Positions 17,853-28,037 are shown, counted from the first letter of the stretch. The stretch is 64,000 nucleotides of DNA from JAXGPF01 sp964463985 (GCA_964463985.1 CAYXEK010000008.1:1-64000), one strand, 5' to 3'. Program-made: numbers and translations. The notes: generated by a model not told the origin, from the sequence alone.

Positions 17853-19658
17853 ATGCATGCAGCATTGGTGAAATTGTCCTGCCGGGCGATTTGTTCCCGC
17901 GCCTGCCGGAGCGCAGTGCTGGCGGGCAGTATGGCGCTGGCTGTATCGAGCGCATTTGCGCAACGCACTTTACATGTGGCGCCGGACGGGACGCATGACA
18001 GCGCCGGGTTTTTCCCGGATTGGTCCGGCGCGTCCACCAGCATCCAGGCGGCGGTGAATCTGGCAACCAACGGCGACGTGGTGCTGGTCACCAATTATCC
18101 CAGTCCGTATTTGTTGAACAGCAATATTGTTGTCGCCAGTTCCATTACATTGCGAAGTTACCATGATGGAGCGGCCGATCCGGCCAATACCATTCTGGAC
18201 GGACAGGGGCAGGTGCGTTGCCTGTATTTAAGCAGCCCGAGCGCCCTGGTGGCTGGTTTTACCCTGACCAACGGCACCGGCCTGGGCAATGGCGGTTTGA
18301 CCCACGGCGGCGGCGCGTTGATTGCCGCCGGCATCCTGTCCAACTGCATCGTGGCCGGCAATATCGCCGATGCTCGCGGCGGCGGCGTATATGCCAGCGG
18401 CGTCCAGTCCCTGATTACGGATTGCCTGGTGGACGGCAATATCCAGACCAACAGCGTTTCCGCGGCCGCCAATAACGGCGGCGGCGGAGTTTATCTGATT
18501 AACAGCGCGCGATTGCGGCGCAGCCGCATCACCGGCAACCGTTCCCTTTACCAGCGTTATTACAACGGCGGCGGTGGGGTTTTCCTGTACAGCCTCGGCG
18601 AAATCACCGATTGCCTGGTCAGCAATAACATAGCCGATGTCATGGGCGGCGGTGTGTTATTGCATAGTTATGCGGCCGGGCAGGCGGTGCGCGGCAATGT
18701 CATTGCCGCCAACATGGTGACGAACAGGGTCTATTTAAGCGGCGCCTACACCTACGGCGGAGGCTTGGCGGTCTATATGCCGGCCAGCAACAGCCTGATT
18801 GCCGATTGCGAGGTTGCCGGGAATACCAGCTTTGCCTACACCGGCGGGATATGCTTGTTCCATTCAACTTTGCAGGGGTGTATTGTCTCCAACTGCCAGG
18901 TGCGCGGCAACACGGCCGTGCTTTGCGGCGGGGGCATCGGCATGAATTCCCCCGTCGGCAAAGGTTTGACCAATTACCATTTGGATTTTCAGATATTAAA
19001 TTCGGAGATCAGCGATAATGCCATGACCGGCGATAACAGCCGCGGCGGCGGCATCTTTGCCAACTATGCCGGCTTGCGGGTTGACGGGTGCATCGTCCGC
19101 AGCAATCAAGCTTACAGTTATGGCGGTATTTATTATGTCGGGCCCAACACCAATTCGCCTTACACGGTGCGCAATTGTCTGATTGCCGGGAATTCGGCCA
19201 CCGGCGCTTCGGGGATTGTGGGCGGGTTGCAACCCTTGGAAAACGGCTGGATCGAGAATTGCACCATCGCCGGCAACCAGGCGGCTTTGCAATACGGCGG
19301 CATGTACGCCGGCCCTGGCTCCGCGGTTACCAACACCATCTGCTATTTCAACTCCGCTCCGGCCCATCCGGATTGGTCGGCCGCCGCCGGCGTCAGCCTG
19401 GCATACGACTGTTTTCCAACCAATGATTTTGTTCAATGGCCGACGGTCATAACCAATGCCCCGGTGTTTGTCAACACCAACGCCGGCGATTACCGCCTGG
19501 CTGGCGGTTCGCCGGGGGTGAACGCCGGGGTAAATCTGCCGTGGATGACGGGAGCCGCGGACTTGGATGGGCGCCCGCGGCTCGACCGCCTGGCCCGCCA
19601 GGTGGACATGGGTTGCTATGAACAGATTCCGCGCGTTACATTCATCAATATCCGGTGA
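17853..19658 (+). CDS. Exported GG-rich parallel beta-helix protein
   Basis: 601 aa with a signal peptide ending near 'SSAFAQ'. Repeated 'GGGVY..N....I..N' rungs run from about residue 90 to 500. The C-terminal block has 'DLDGRPRLDR', 'DMGCYE' and the end 'IPRVTFINIR'. GGAAGGAAG precedes ATG 17853. It is a diverged paralogue of 7932-9776 and 30944-32582, sharing the architecture but less sequence in the N-terminal part ('RTLHVAPDGTHDSAGFFPDW'). The 237 bp upstream hold no clear promoter or repeat that I could defend. It is probably surface-exposed. Function is not established. Confidence 0.78.
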   Translation: MHAALVKLSCRAICSRACRSAVLAGSMALAVSSAFAQRTLHVAPDGTHDSAGFFPDWSGASTSIQAAVNLATNGDVVLVTNYPSPYLLNSNIVVASSITLRSYHDGAADPANTILDGQGQVRCLYLSSPSALVAGFTLTNGTGLGNGGLTHGGGALIAAGILSNCIVAGNIADARGGGVYASGVQSLITDCLVDGNIQTNSVSAAANNGGGGVYLINSARLRRSRITGNRSLYQRYYNGGGGVFLYSLGEITDCLVSNNIADVMGGGVLLHSYAAGQAVRGNVIAANMVTNRVYLSGAYTYGGGLAVYMPASNSLIADCEVAGNTSFAYTGGICLFHSTLQGCIVSNCQVRGNTAVLCGGGIGMNSPVGKGLTNYHLDFQILNSEISDNAMTGDNSRGGGIFANYAGLRVDGCIVRSNQAYSYGGIYYVGPNTNSPYTVRNCLIAGNSATGASGIVGGLQPLENGWIENCTIAGNQAALQYGGMYAGPGSAVTNTICYFNSAPAHPDWSAAAGVSLAYDCFPTNDFVQWPTVITNAPVFVNTNAGDYRLAGGSPGVNAGVNLPWMTGAADLDGRPRLDRLARQVDMGCYEQIPRVTFINIR

Positions 19659-19677
19659 ATGCGGCCATGATGGCGTT

Positions 19678-21090
19678 ATGAATTCAAGATTACATTTGGC
19701 GTTGGCGGGCTGCGGCGCGGCGGCGGTGTTTTTATTCCAGCCAATGCCGCGGATTCAGGCCGGCTCAGTGGCATTCGATCCCGGCCTGAATTGCATTCAT
19801 ATTGCCGGGTTTCCGGAAGAAGCGCCGGCCACGCTTGACGATATCCTGACGGCGGACCGGGCGAACGGATGGGGGCGGGCGGCTTATGACGCGGCCGCGG
19901 ACCTCTACACGGTTAAGGCGTCCCTGCAGATCGGCACCAACGCCGATTGGGGAACTTTTTTCCAGATCGGGCGGACCAATCATCCACGCGAGACGCTGAT
20001 GCTGCACGGCCACCTGACCGTCGCGCCCCCGCGCAACATGGGCCGTATCGTCCATCATTACCAGGATTACGCCGGCGGGCGTTACGACGGCCGGTTGCGC
20101 GTTTCCAACCGCCTGACCCTGGGAATTGAAGGCAATCCCGCTGTCCGCCCGACAGTCAAGGTCGCCTGCGCCGCTCCCGGCGGGTTTTCAATCCGATTGC
20201 TGGCCGACGCGCCGCCGAAAACTGAAAAAGGGCACTGGTATTATGTGCCGATGGGCGAATTGTTCATGTTTCACGCTGCCCTCACCGCCGCGGACACCAA
20301 TTGCCCGTTTGCCGCCGCCTTGCTCCTGTCCCATACCGGCCTGAATTTTAAAATGCGAAACTCGCGCATAGCATGGTGGCGCGGCAATCTTTTCGGCGTT
20401 TCTTTCGTGGCCACCAGAGGGTTGAACGATGACGATCGAACCGTGACCGGGATGACCTTTGAAAACGGCGGCAGCGCCGCCGCCCCGTTTGACGCGGTGG
20501 ATTGCATTTTCAGCAACCTGGAAGTGGCGACCCAGAACCGGGGCGCCACCCGTTGCGTGTTTGAAGGCAACCGCGTCAATTTCCAGATGCTGCCATCGCA
20601 AGCCGGCATTATTTTAACCGATTGTGTCATCGGCCCTCCGGAACAACCTTTGAGGCTGCCGCGCTCCACCCGCGACGAGAAATGGCTGCGCCATTACAGC
20701 GTGTATAAACAGTCAAGCGATTTGAACCTGGTGAAAAATCCGGGCATAATTGAACGGATCAGCCTGCCGGTGCAAGTCAGCGATGGACGCGGACGGCCGG
20801 TAGTTGGTGCGGCGGTGCTGGTGGATTGTCAGGGTGATGTTGATGACCTTTTTGTCCAGCGTTCGCTGGCGGTAACCGGCCCGGACGGCATGACGCCCGA
20901 TGACGCGCTCGGCCGCGCGCTCCTGATAACCAGGCGCGAGTATCGGCCGACGGACGATCCGGCGAAGCCGGAAACTATCGCCCATGTTTATAATCTTACG
21001 GTAATGGCGCCGGGACATGCTGTTTACCGCATGACGTTTGACAGCGCCGCTGAAATCCCGCGGCCGTTGATTGTGGCGTTGCCGGATTAG
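19678..21090 (+). CDS. Exported beta-rich protein of unknown function
   Basis: 470 aa from ATG 19678; the open frame extends upstream only across the 3' end of the previous gene. A signal peptide covers about residues 1-28 ('ALAGCGAAAVFLFQPMPRIQAG'-like core). The middle (about 200-340) has irregular 'N..I......N' strands that suggest a short beta-helix ('MRNSRIAWWRGNLFGVSFV', 'CVFEGNRVNFQ'). About 365-470 contains 'VQVSDGRGRPVVGAAVLVD', resembling a carboxypeptidase-regulatory-like Ig fold. It starts 19 nt after the beta-helix gene at 17853-19658, so the two are likely co-transcribed. I do not recognise the family. Confidence 0.65.
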   Translation: MNSRLHLALAGCGAAAVFLFQPMPRIQAGSVAFDPGLNCIHIAGFPEEAPATLDDILTADRANGWGRAAYDAAADLYTVKASLQIGTNADWGTFFQIGRTNHPRETLMLHGHLTVAPPRNMGRIVHHYQDYAGGRYDGRLRVSNRLTLGIEGNPAVRPTVKVACAAPGGFSIRLLADAPPKTEKGHWYYVPMGELFMFHAALTAADTNCPFAAALLLSHTGLNFKMRNSRIAWWRGNLFGVSFVATRGLNDDDRTVTGMTFENGGSAAAPFDAVDCIFSNLEVATQNRGATRCVFEGNRVNFQMLPSQAGIILTDCVIGPPEQPLRLPRSTRDEKWLRHYSVYKQSSDLNLVKNPGIIERISLPVQVSDGRGRPVVGAAVLVDCQGDVDDLFVQRSLAVTGPDGMTPDDALGRALLITRREYRPTDDPAKPETIAHVYNLTVMAPGHAVYRMTFDSAAEIPRPLIVALPD

Positions 21091-21130
21091 CGCCTTATCC
21101 GCCCAGTATTGCCATGAAAAACGAAATGTT

Positions 21131-21183
21131 TGGAGCCGGGGCGCCCTCGCCCCGGTTGCCGGCCTGGGGGCAGGCCGGCTCCA
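21131..21183 (+). repeat. GC-rich element with two nested hairpins
   Basis: The outer 9-bp arms TGGAGCCGG (21131-21139) and CCGGCTCCA (21175-21183) enclose two perfect hairpins. CCGGGGCG/CGCCCCGG (21136-21143/21148-21155) has a 4-nt loop, and GCCGGCCTG/CAGGCCGGC (21158-21166/21171-21179) has a 4-nt loop. The outer and inner stems share bases, so they compete. It lies 55 nt before the next start codon, in its probable leader. It lacks a T-run, so it is not a terminator. Confidence 0.7.
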
Positions 21184-21238
21184 TTTCAGGTTGCGGGCGT
21201 CAGCGCCGCGTTGCTGCCTTTCGGAAAAATGTAAACCA

Positions 21239-23365
21239 ATGACAACCTCAACGACATGGAATTATGGCCGCGCCATGCGGCGGATCATGGCCGGCATGCA
21301 TATCCCCGACCTGGATCAGGTTGGCAACGAATATCGCGAAATGGTCGCCGGCGGAAAATGGCCTGCGCCCATGTCGCGGTTGAATGCGAAGACGCTGATC
21401 AGCGCCATTAAAAAGGCCGGATTCCAGGCATTCTGGTTTTACAGCAAAGGCGGGTATGGCAATGCGTTTTACCCGACCGGGGCCGGCCACATGCTCTCAA
21501 CCCTGCACGGACGCGATATTTTCGGGGAATTGTGCGAGACTTGTCTGGCAGAGGGAATAGCGCCGCTGGCGATTTACGAGTCAAGCGACCGCCGGATTTG
21601 CGCTGAGCGCCCGGAGTGGACGCACACGGCCGATCCGGACGGAAAGCAACCCGTTGATGCCTGTGTTTTCAGCCCTTACGGGAATTATGTCCTGGCACAA
21701 ATGCGGGAGATTCTGGAACACTATCCCGTGAAGGCTTACTATCTCGACGCGCTGGGTTGCGCCATGAAAGGCGAATGGTTATGTCCGGCCTGCCGCCGCG
21801 AATTCGAGGAACGGTTTGGAATGGATTTTCCCGGTTTAAGCCGGTTGACCCATGAACAGCACACGGCTTTGATCCGGTTCAGAATTGAAAAACTCAGGGA
21901 TTTCACCGAAAAGGCGCGCGCTCTGGCAAAATCCATCCGGCCGGATGTTGCATTTACCTATAATTACATCGGTTCGCCCTCGGCCTGCGACTTTGTGACT
22001 TGCGATCTCTTTGCCCATGAAAGCGGCAGCCTTGCCTTGAACACGGGATTGCGCCGCAATGCCGCGTTAAGCCTGCACCCGCCCGGGGAAGTCCTGCTGG
22101 ATTCGGTAACCCAATCCATGCGTGTCAAGGGGCGGGATGGCTATGCCGCCGAGGTATGGGCCGCGCGCTCTTTGAATGTGGCGGTCTGCGGGTCTTTGGT
22201 GATGGATGCTTCCGGGGCTGCGCCTGCGGATGAAATGGCACTGGCTGCGGAATTGTGCCGCGAACAGACCGCATTCGAGCCTTGGCTGGAAGGCATGCGG
22301 CCGGTTTTTCAAGTCGGCATTTTGAACAGCCATAATTCGCGCCGTTACCGCCCGCCGCTGGCTTTTTCCAAAAACGCTGTTGTCAACCAATCGGCGTTGA
22401 ATGTTGCTCCGCCGCATGCCGACGAATTTGCAGGCTGGGCATCGGCGGCCGGGGCAGCGCATGTTTTCTGGAATTATGTTGATGAATTACAGCTGGATGC
22501 GGGTAAATTCCCGGAATTGGATGTTCTGGTATTGCCCGGCGTATCCTGTTTAAGCGACGCCCAATCTGAAGCCGTCATGGAATTCGTCCGCGCCGGCGGA
22601 GTGTTGCTGGCCAGCGGCGACGTTTCGCTCTTTGATGAAACCGGCCGGCGCCGGCCGAATTTCCGTTTGGCGCAATTATTAGGGGTGGATTTGGCCGATG
22701 ACTGGCGCCCCGATTATGCTTTTTACCTCGACGGTGCGGGCGCCCCGCTGCAATGGAACATGGGGCAATGGCCGGTGGCGCCAAGAACGGGCGCGCGCGT
22801 TGCCGCGCAGGCCGCCCGGACCCCGTCGTTTGGATTGACCATGATGTCGCCCTTGCCGCCGTTCCTGCCGGCCATGGTTGAGCATTCCTATGGCAAGGGA
22901 CGTTGTGTTTACTTCGCCGGCATGCCGGGCCTGCAATTTGCGCGCGGCGGCATGGCGGCCGACAAAGCATTTCTGACCCGGGCATTGCTGCAGGCAGTTG
23001 GCGACAAAATGCCGCTGGCGGTGGAAGGGGCCGGTTTGGTTGATGCTTATGCCCATATTCAACCGGATCAAAGGCGATTGATTGTCAATCTGGTCAACAT
23101 GCCGGCCGGCGCCAGCCGGACATTGAAGCGCGATTGCTTTGAGGATATTGACAAATTTGCGCCGGTTTGCGGGATGGCGGTGCGTTTCAGGAAATCGGCC
23201 GGCGCTTTGCCCGCGCGGATTTATCTCGCTCCTGGCCGGCAGATTCCAGAGGTGATGGAGGATGAGGACGGCATTGTGGCGACGGTGCCTCGCTTTACGG
23301 TTCATGCCGCTTTGGTTGCGGAATATGACAAGGGAATAGAATGCCTGGTGAGCAGGCGTTGTTGA
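21239..23365 (+). CDS. TIM-barrel glycosidase with trimerisation domain (paralogue)
   Basis: 708 aa from ATG 21239; the frame upstream crosses the GC-rich repeat and is not counted. No signal peptide. It follows the same plan as 3032-5224: 'IMAGMHIPDLDQV' near the start, 'FWFYSKGGYGNAFYP', 'KAYYLDALGC' and a CPAC motif followed by 'FGMDFPGLSRLT'. The amidotransferase-like domain follows ('DVLVLPGVSCLSDAQ', 'FVRAGGVLLASGDVSLFD') at about 400-500. The conserved Asp in 'YYLDALG' is a candidate catalytic or substrate-contact residue. Two diverged copies in one locus suggest related but different oligosaccharide substrates. The next gene begins 16 nt downstream. Confidence 0.75.
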   Translation: MTTSTTWNYGRAMRRIMAGMHIPDLDQVGNEYREMVAGGKWPAPMSRLNAKTLISAIKKAGFQAFWFYSKGGYGNAFYPTGAGHMLSTLHGRDIFGELCETCLAEGIAPLAIYESSDRRICAERPEWTHTADPDGKQPVDACVFSPYGNYVLAQMREILEHYPVKAYYLDALGCAMKGEWLCPACRREFEERFGMDFPGLSRLTHEQHTALIRFRIEKLRDFTEKARALAKSIRPDVAFTYNYIGSPSACDFVTCDLFAHESGSLALNTGLRRNAALSLHPPGEVLLDSVTQSMRVKGRDGYAAEVWAARSLNVAVCGSLVMDASGAAPADEMALAAELCREQTAFEPWLEGMRPVFQVGILNSHNSRRYRPPLAFSKNAVVNQSALNVAPPHADEFAGWASAAGAAHVFWNYVDELQLDAGKFPELDVLVLPGVSCLSDAQSEAVMEFVRAGGVLLASGDVSLFDETGRRRPNFRLAQLLGVDLADDWRPDYAFYLDGAGAPLQWNMGQWPVAPRTGARVAAQAARTPSFGLTMMSPLPPFLPAMVEHSYGKGRCVYFAGMPGLQFARGGMAADKAFLTRALLQAVGDKMPLAVEGAGLVDAYAHIQPDQRRLIVNLVNMPAGASRTLKRDCFEDIDKFAPVCGMAVRFRKSAGALPARIYLAPGRQIPEVMEDEDGIVATVPRFTVHAALVAEYDKGIECLVSRRC

Positions 23366-23381
23366 ATGGAAAGAGGTCAAA

Positions 23382-26300
23382 ATGAAAAAATCACAAAGAA
23401 GTGCGATGGCGTTTCTGGGGCTGTGCATCACCATGTCAATGCCGGCGAATGGATTCAATGCCCGGCCCAGGGTGCATTCCGGCGACCTGTATCGGGCCCG
23501 GCGCCTGGATGTCTACGCCACCACCAACGATCTGGCCCTGGAACGATCGGGCAAGCCCTGGGAATTTTCCGTGTCCGACCGTTGCAACTTCACTTACTTT
23601 GCGCCGGAAGTCAAAAACCTCGCCGTCAACGACCAAGGGCTGCGTTTCACGGCTGCCGGAGAAAAGGTCGTTTTAGGCTGGGGTAATTACGATGGACGGC
23701 AGGCCAAATCCGACCGGATCATGATGTTTTCCGGCTGGAACGAAGTCGAGTTCCAGGTTAAACAGTCGGCAACCTCCAGCACCTGGTCGCTGGAGCTGTG
23801 GGCCAACGGTTCGAACAAAATCGCAAATTACGGACCGGAAAGCCTGTACTGGTGGATGAAACCCAAGGCGGAGGCCAGGCTGGAAGGAACCGGCTGGCAG
23901 ATATTGCGCTTCAAGGTTTACAAGGCCGGTCCCGACGGCTTTGGCCTGACGATCGCCGGGCCGGCGGACAATACCGTGGAAATCAAATCAATCCGCGTGG
24001 TACAGGTGATCAACAATGGCCATTACCGCAAGGAGTTTGATTTACCGCGCGGGGAAATCTGGCGCGCGGTCGGCCAGATTGCCGAAGGCAACCGGCTGTT
24101 TGTGAATGGACACGAGGTGGCCGTGCGGACGATTTACGAACCCACCGCCCCGGTGGATCTGTCGCCATTCCTGGCGCCGGGCAAAAAAAACGTCATCTGC
24201 CTTAGCGCGGAACAGGCGCGCACCGCCCGCGATGCGCCGGTGGTCGCATTCCAGGGCAGGGTCATCATGCGGGACGGCGCGGTCGTGCAACTGGATACGG
24301 GCGCGGACTGGAAGGGCGCAGGCGGAGTTCAGCCGGCAGACTGGATACAGCCGGATTACAATGACGGGCAATGGCAGCCGGTGCGCGCGGTCAATATTGA
24401 CGCGGCTTTCGTGGATCGGCGCTGGCCGGCCTACGATGGACGCCTGCTGCTGGAAAATCCCGGAGCGGATCCGCTGTTGTATTTTGACGAGGCCGAACCG
24501 CTGCGGGTTAATGTCCGTGTCCCGTCCGGCATGGCGGATGCAAATACCGTGCTGCACTGGGTATTGCGCCGGGTCGAGCGTGATGCCGACCGGCCGGAAG
24601 TCGCGCGCGGCGAAGTAACCGGGAGCGCGCCCGCGCGCGATCCGGGATCGGCCGTTTACATCGTGGACGCCGGCCGGCAGACCGGCGCCGTCTATACGCT
24701 GGAAGTCGGATTGCGCCAGGCCGGCCAATGGCTGGAACGCCGCCTCGAGGAGCCTTTGATCGTCGTTGGGCGGCTGCCGATGAAAGAAGTCGCCGGCGGC
24801 AGTTTCGAAGAAGGCATGCAAATGGAGTTGGAAGACGTCATTGATTTTACGCGCGCTGACGATCCGCATCGCTGGGTGGAAGCGGCGGCGCCGCAGGCCA
24901 ACGTGAAAATCAGGGGCATTGCTGCGCCGAAGCTTGTTGACAAAGGCGGCCTGGTGTACCGCGAGGTGACGGATGAAGGCCGGGCCGCGAATTTTTCGTA
25001 TCGCTTCGAATTTGCCAGGCCGCACGGCTGGTACCTGCTGGTGCTGGAATATCCCAACGACGCCGAGCGCTGGATCGGCGTGTCCGTCACCAGCGCCGGC
25101 CGCGAAGTCGGGGGCCGTCCGCTGGCGCCCTGGCGCCGGCTGGACCCGTCCGGTTGGACTACGGAGGATGGTCCGTCGCTGGTGACGGGCGGCAAATACC
25201 CGCTGGACGGCAAAATGCATGAAATGCGCTGGCTGCATTGGGCCGACCCGGAAATTCACACCCTGGACATCGTCAATCTGAAACAGGGTTTGCGGTCGGC
25301 CGCCGCGCGTCTGCGCATTTACCGCGTGGACGAATTGCCCGCGGTCAAGATTAACGCTTCCGGCGAACGGTTTTTCGGCATTCATTCCGAGCGCGCCCGG
25401 TCGCTGGGCCGGACCTTTGGGGATGTGGACGGCCTGGATCCGTACCAGCGGCGTTACCAGAACCTGGGATACGATTCGGTGGCCCGGTTTGCCCAGCGCC
25501 TGCGGTGGCATTTTGACGCCTGCCGGAATTACACCGAGTACCTGCGTTTTACCGGCCAGAACCTGTATGTCATGGGCTCATTCCAGTACGCCGAGGACAA
25601 CACATCCTACACGCCGCCGGATTTAATGCCGGGCGACGGCCGCCTCCTGCAGGACATCCGCGAGACCGCCTTGCGCTTTTTCGAGCGGAATGGAATTACC
25701 ATGTATTCCATGGTGGAATATGTCGGACATAAAACAATCAAGGCGCAATATGCCGTCGGCAACGCGGAAGTGGCCGCCGGCGCCGAAACCGTGTCGTTCG
25801 TCAACAAGAACGGCGAGCAGGGCGGCTGGCACGCCAACCCCAATCATCCCGCCATCGAGGCCGGGTATCGCCGCGTGGCGGACGACCTGGCGCGCAAGTT
25901 CGCCTTCTCCCCGGCATGGCAGGGCATCTATTACTGCGTGTTCATTGACGGCGGCGGATTCGGTCCGTCGCCCTGCGTGACCCACAAGGCGCCCTTCGAT
26001 TATGATTATTCCGACGCCACGCTCGCGGCTTTCGAGCGCGATACCGGCGTGAAGGTTCCGGGAGACCCGGATGATCCGCAACGGTTTGAGAAACGCCACC
26101 TGTTCCTGACTTCCGAACCCATGCTGGAAAAATGGGTTGACTGGCGCTGCCAGGCCACGCGCAGCTACATGGCCAAAACCCTGGAAACCCTGCATGAATA
26201 CCGCAGGGATCTGAACGTGCTTTACGGCTTCCATACCGGCGCCGGCATGTGCCGGTATTGGCTGTTCGAGTCGGGCAAGCCCTACGCCCGGTACATGCGC

Positions 26301-28022
26301 GAGTTTGGCATGGATCCGGCCGTGGTTAAAAATGATAAAAACATCTGGTTTGGCCGGTATGTTTACCCGGTCGGCCCGGCCAGCGCCGGGCAGGCTTATT
26401 TCTGGGAACATATTGTCGGTCGCGAACCGTCGGAATATTACGCTGCCGGCCCCAACCGCATGGTGGTCTTGTGCACCTGCTGGCATGAATTGCCTACCGG
26501 CGCGCCGGGTTGGCTGTTCAAGTCCCGGGGCGACAGCACATCGGGCGGGGAGGGACGGCTGGAGGACATACCGGAAGGCTGGCCCATGCCGGCCAATGTC
26601 AGCCGGTTCATTTCCCAGGCGCATGGCGACAACGTCATGGAGCCGTTCACCCAGTCCATGATCGGCGCCGACCCGGACATCCTGGTTTTCGGATTCACCG
26701 ATGTCAACATCATCAACAGCCGCGAGCAGCACCTCCGGGAAGTGGCGAAGGTCATGACCGCCCTGCCCCGGGAAAAATTCGCGCCGGTGCTGGATACCGC
26801 GGATTTCCGGCACAACCTGGCCCTCCGCGCCCTGCACCAGGACGGAGATTACTGGTTTTACGCCGCCAATCCCGGTTATTGGCCGATTGAAGGCGAAGTG
26901 GTGTTGTCCGGCAAAGCGAATGTCGTGCGCCCCAGCGACGGCGCGCCGGTGGCGACGCGGGAACAGGACGGCAAAACCGTCGTGCCGATTGCTCTCAAGC
27001 CGTATGGCATGGCGGCCTTCCGGATTGCCGGTGCTGAAATCTCAAATCTGAAATCTCAAATCTCGAACATCGCCATCGCCGCCTGGAGCAATAAGCCGGT
27101 GCCCGACTCGGAACTGGCGCATATGCGCAATATCCTCCGGGATGTGGCGGCGATCATGAACGATCCTTCCGCCACCCTGGCAATTACCCGCACGGACCGC
27201 GATTTCATGCGCGGCGTCATGGCGCGGGCGGAGGAATTGCTCGCCCGGAACGAATACGCCGCCGCCTGGTCGGAAATGACCAACTGGCGGTTCTGGTCCC
27301 TCTGGAAGGAAAATCTGATTCCGGCCAGTGAATTTTCGGCGCGTCTGCCGGACCGGCCGGGTCCGGCGGCCGCCATTGATTCATGGGAACGTCCGGTGCT
27401 GACGGCGGTTGCCGCCGCGGGTGCGCCGCCCGAAATTGACGGGAATCTGGAAGACGCAGCATGGAAACAAGCGCCCGCCAGTTTCCGGTTTTTAAGCATC
27501 AGCGCCGGTCCGGCGGCTTACCTGGGCATACCCCTGGTGGATACGGCCGTGCAGGCGTGTTATGACAGTCAAAACCTGTATTTGGGATTGCGCATGGCCG
27601 ATCCGGACGTCCAGGCCTTGCGCAAGACGGCCAGCCCGGACCAGCCGATCGAGGTCTTGCGCAAGTACGACGATACGATGGTCATGTTCATCAATGCCGA
27701 AAATGCCCGGGTGCGCCAGTTTGCCGTAAACGCCGGCGGCGTGAAATATTATGCCGGATCGGCCGAGTGGGGCGTGACCGGCGACGATCTGCGCCAGGCG
27801 GAATGGAAAGCTGCCACCGGTGCGGCGGACGGATATTGGACGATTGAGGCGGCAATCCCCTTCAAGGCGCTGGAAGTCGCCGGTCCGTCTTCCGGCGCAA
27901 AGTGGCGCGCGAATTTCATCCGGCGTTTCCGCGAATTCAGCATTCCGGAAAGTTACTGGGCGCGCATCAGGCAGAAGTGGACGGATGTTGAATGCTACGG
28001 CGACCTGGTTTTTAATAATTGA
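23382..28022 (+). CDS. Very large exported multidomain glycosidase-like protein
   Basis: 1546 aa with a signal peptide (1-24). About residues 30-330 hold jelly-roll regions with a GH2-like sugar-binding look ('RLFVNGHEV', 'VDLSPFLAPGKKNVICL'). About 660-1110 read as a large TIM-barrel region ('RFFGIHSERARSLGR', 'GIYYCVFIDGGGFG', 'LNVLYGFHTGAGM'). About 1360-1546 form a C-terminal CBM9-like domain ('PPEIDGNLEDAAWKQAP', 'YDSQNLYLGLRM'). Between barrel and CBM, residues about 1219-1229 (ISNLKSQISN) are encoded by a dispersed repeat in frame. It starts 16 nt after a glycosidase gene and 15 nt before a TPR gene. I infer an exported polysaccharide-active enzyme. No known GH family number can be assigned from reading. 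Confidence 0.7.
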   Translation: MKKSQRSAMAFLGLCITMSMPANGFNARPRVHSGDLYRARRLDVYATTNDLALERSGKPWEFSVSDRCNFTYFAPEVKNLAVNDQGLRFTAAGEKVVLGWGNYDGRQAKSDRIMMFSGWNEVEFQVKQSATSSTWSLELWANGSNKIANYGPESLYWWMKPKAEARLEGTGWQILRFKVYKAGPDGFGLTIAGPADNTVEIKSIRVVQVINNGHYRKEFDLPRGEIWRAVGQIAEGNRLFVNGHEVAVRTIYEPTAPVDLSPFLAPGKKNVICLSAEQARTARDAPVVAFQGRVIMRDGAVVQLDTGADWKGAGGVQPADWIQPDYNDGQWQPVRAVNIDAAFVDRRWPAYDGRLLLENPGADPLLYFDEAEPLRVNVRVPSGMADANTVLHWVLRRVERDADRPEVARGEVTGSAPARDPGSAVYIVDAGRQTGAVYTLEVGLRQAGQWLERRLEEPLIVVGRLPMKEVAGGSFEEGMQMELEDVIDFTRADDPHRWVEAAAPQANVKIRGIAAPKLVDKGGLVYREVTDEGRAANFSYRFEFARPHGWYLLVLEYPNDAERWIGVSVTSAGREVGGRPLAPWRRLDPSGWTTEDGPSLVTGGKYPLDGKMHEMRWLHWADPEIHTLDIVNLKQGLRSAAARLRIYRVDELPAVKINASGERFFGIHSERARSLGRTFGDVDGLDPYQRRYQNLGYDSVARFAQRLRWHFDACRNYTEYLRFTGQNLYVMGSFQYAEDNTSYTPPDLMPGDGRLLQDIRETALRFFERNGITMYSMVEYVGHKTIKAQYAVGNAEVAAGAETVSFVNKNGEQGGWHANPNHPAIEAGYRRVADDLARKFAFSPAWQGIYYCVFIDGGGFGPSPCVTHKAPFDYDYSDATLAAFERDTGVKVPGDPDDPQRFEKRHLFLTSEPMLEKWVDWRCQATRSYMAKTLETLHEYRRDLNVLYGFHTGAGMCRYWLFESGKPYARYMREFGMDPAVVKNDKNIWFGRYVYPVGPASAGQAYFWEHIVGREPSEYYAAGPNRMVVLCTCWHELPTGAPGWLFKSRGDSTSGGEGRLEDIPEGWPMPANVSRFISQAHGDNVMEPFTQSMIGADPDILVFGFTDVNIINSREQHLREVAKVMTALPREKFAPVLDTADFRHNLALRALHQDGDYWFYAANPGYWPIEGEVVLSGKANVVRPSDGAPVATREQDGKTVVPIALKPYGMAAFRIAGAEISNLKSQISNIAIAAWSNKPVPDSELAHMRNILRDVAAIMNDPSATLAITRTDRDFMRGVMARAEELLARNEYAAAWSEMTNWRFWSLWKENLIPASEFSARLPDRPGPAAAIDSWERPVLTAVAAAGAPPEIDGNLEDAAWKQAPASFRFLSISAGPAAYLGIPLVDTAVQACYDSQNLYLGLRMADPDVQALRKTASPDQPIEVLRKYDDTMVMFINAENARVRQFAVNAGGVKYYAGSAEWGVTGDDLRQAEWKAATGAADGYWTIEAAIPFKALEVAGPSSGAKWRANFIRRFREFSIPESYWARIRQKWTDVECYGDLVFNN
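27036..27064. repeat. AT-rich ATCTCAAATCTGAAATCTC repeat inside a coding sequence
   Basis: It encodes EISNLKSQIS in the surrounding frame. It matches the intergenic AT-rich palindrome at 2829-2859 apart from T/C changes and stands out in G+C-rich surroundings. It sits between two domains, where an insertion would be tolerated. Confidence 0.75.
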
Positions 28023-28037
28023 TAAAAGGAGGAATAA

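Noticed and set aside
24042..25511. Minus-strand open frame of 489 codons inside the 1546-aa gene
   Set aside because: Antisense shadow with Arg/Pro/His-rich composition and no conserved motif.
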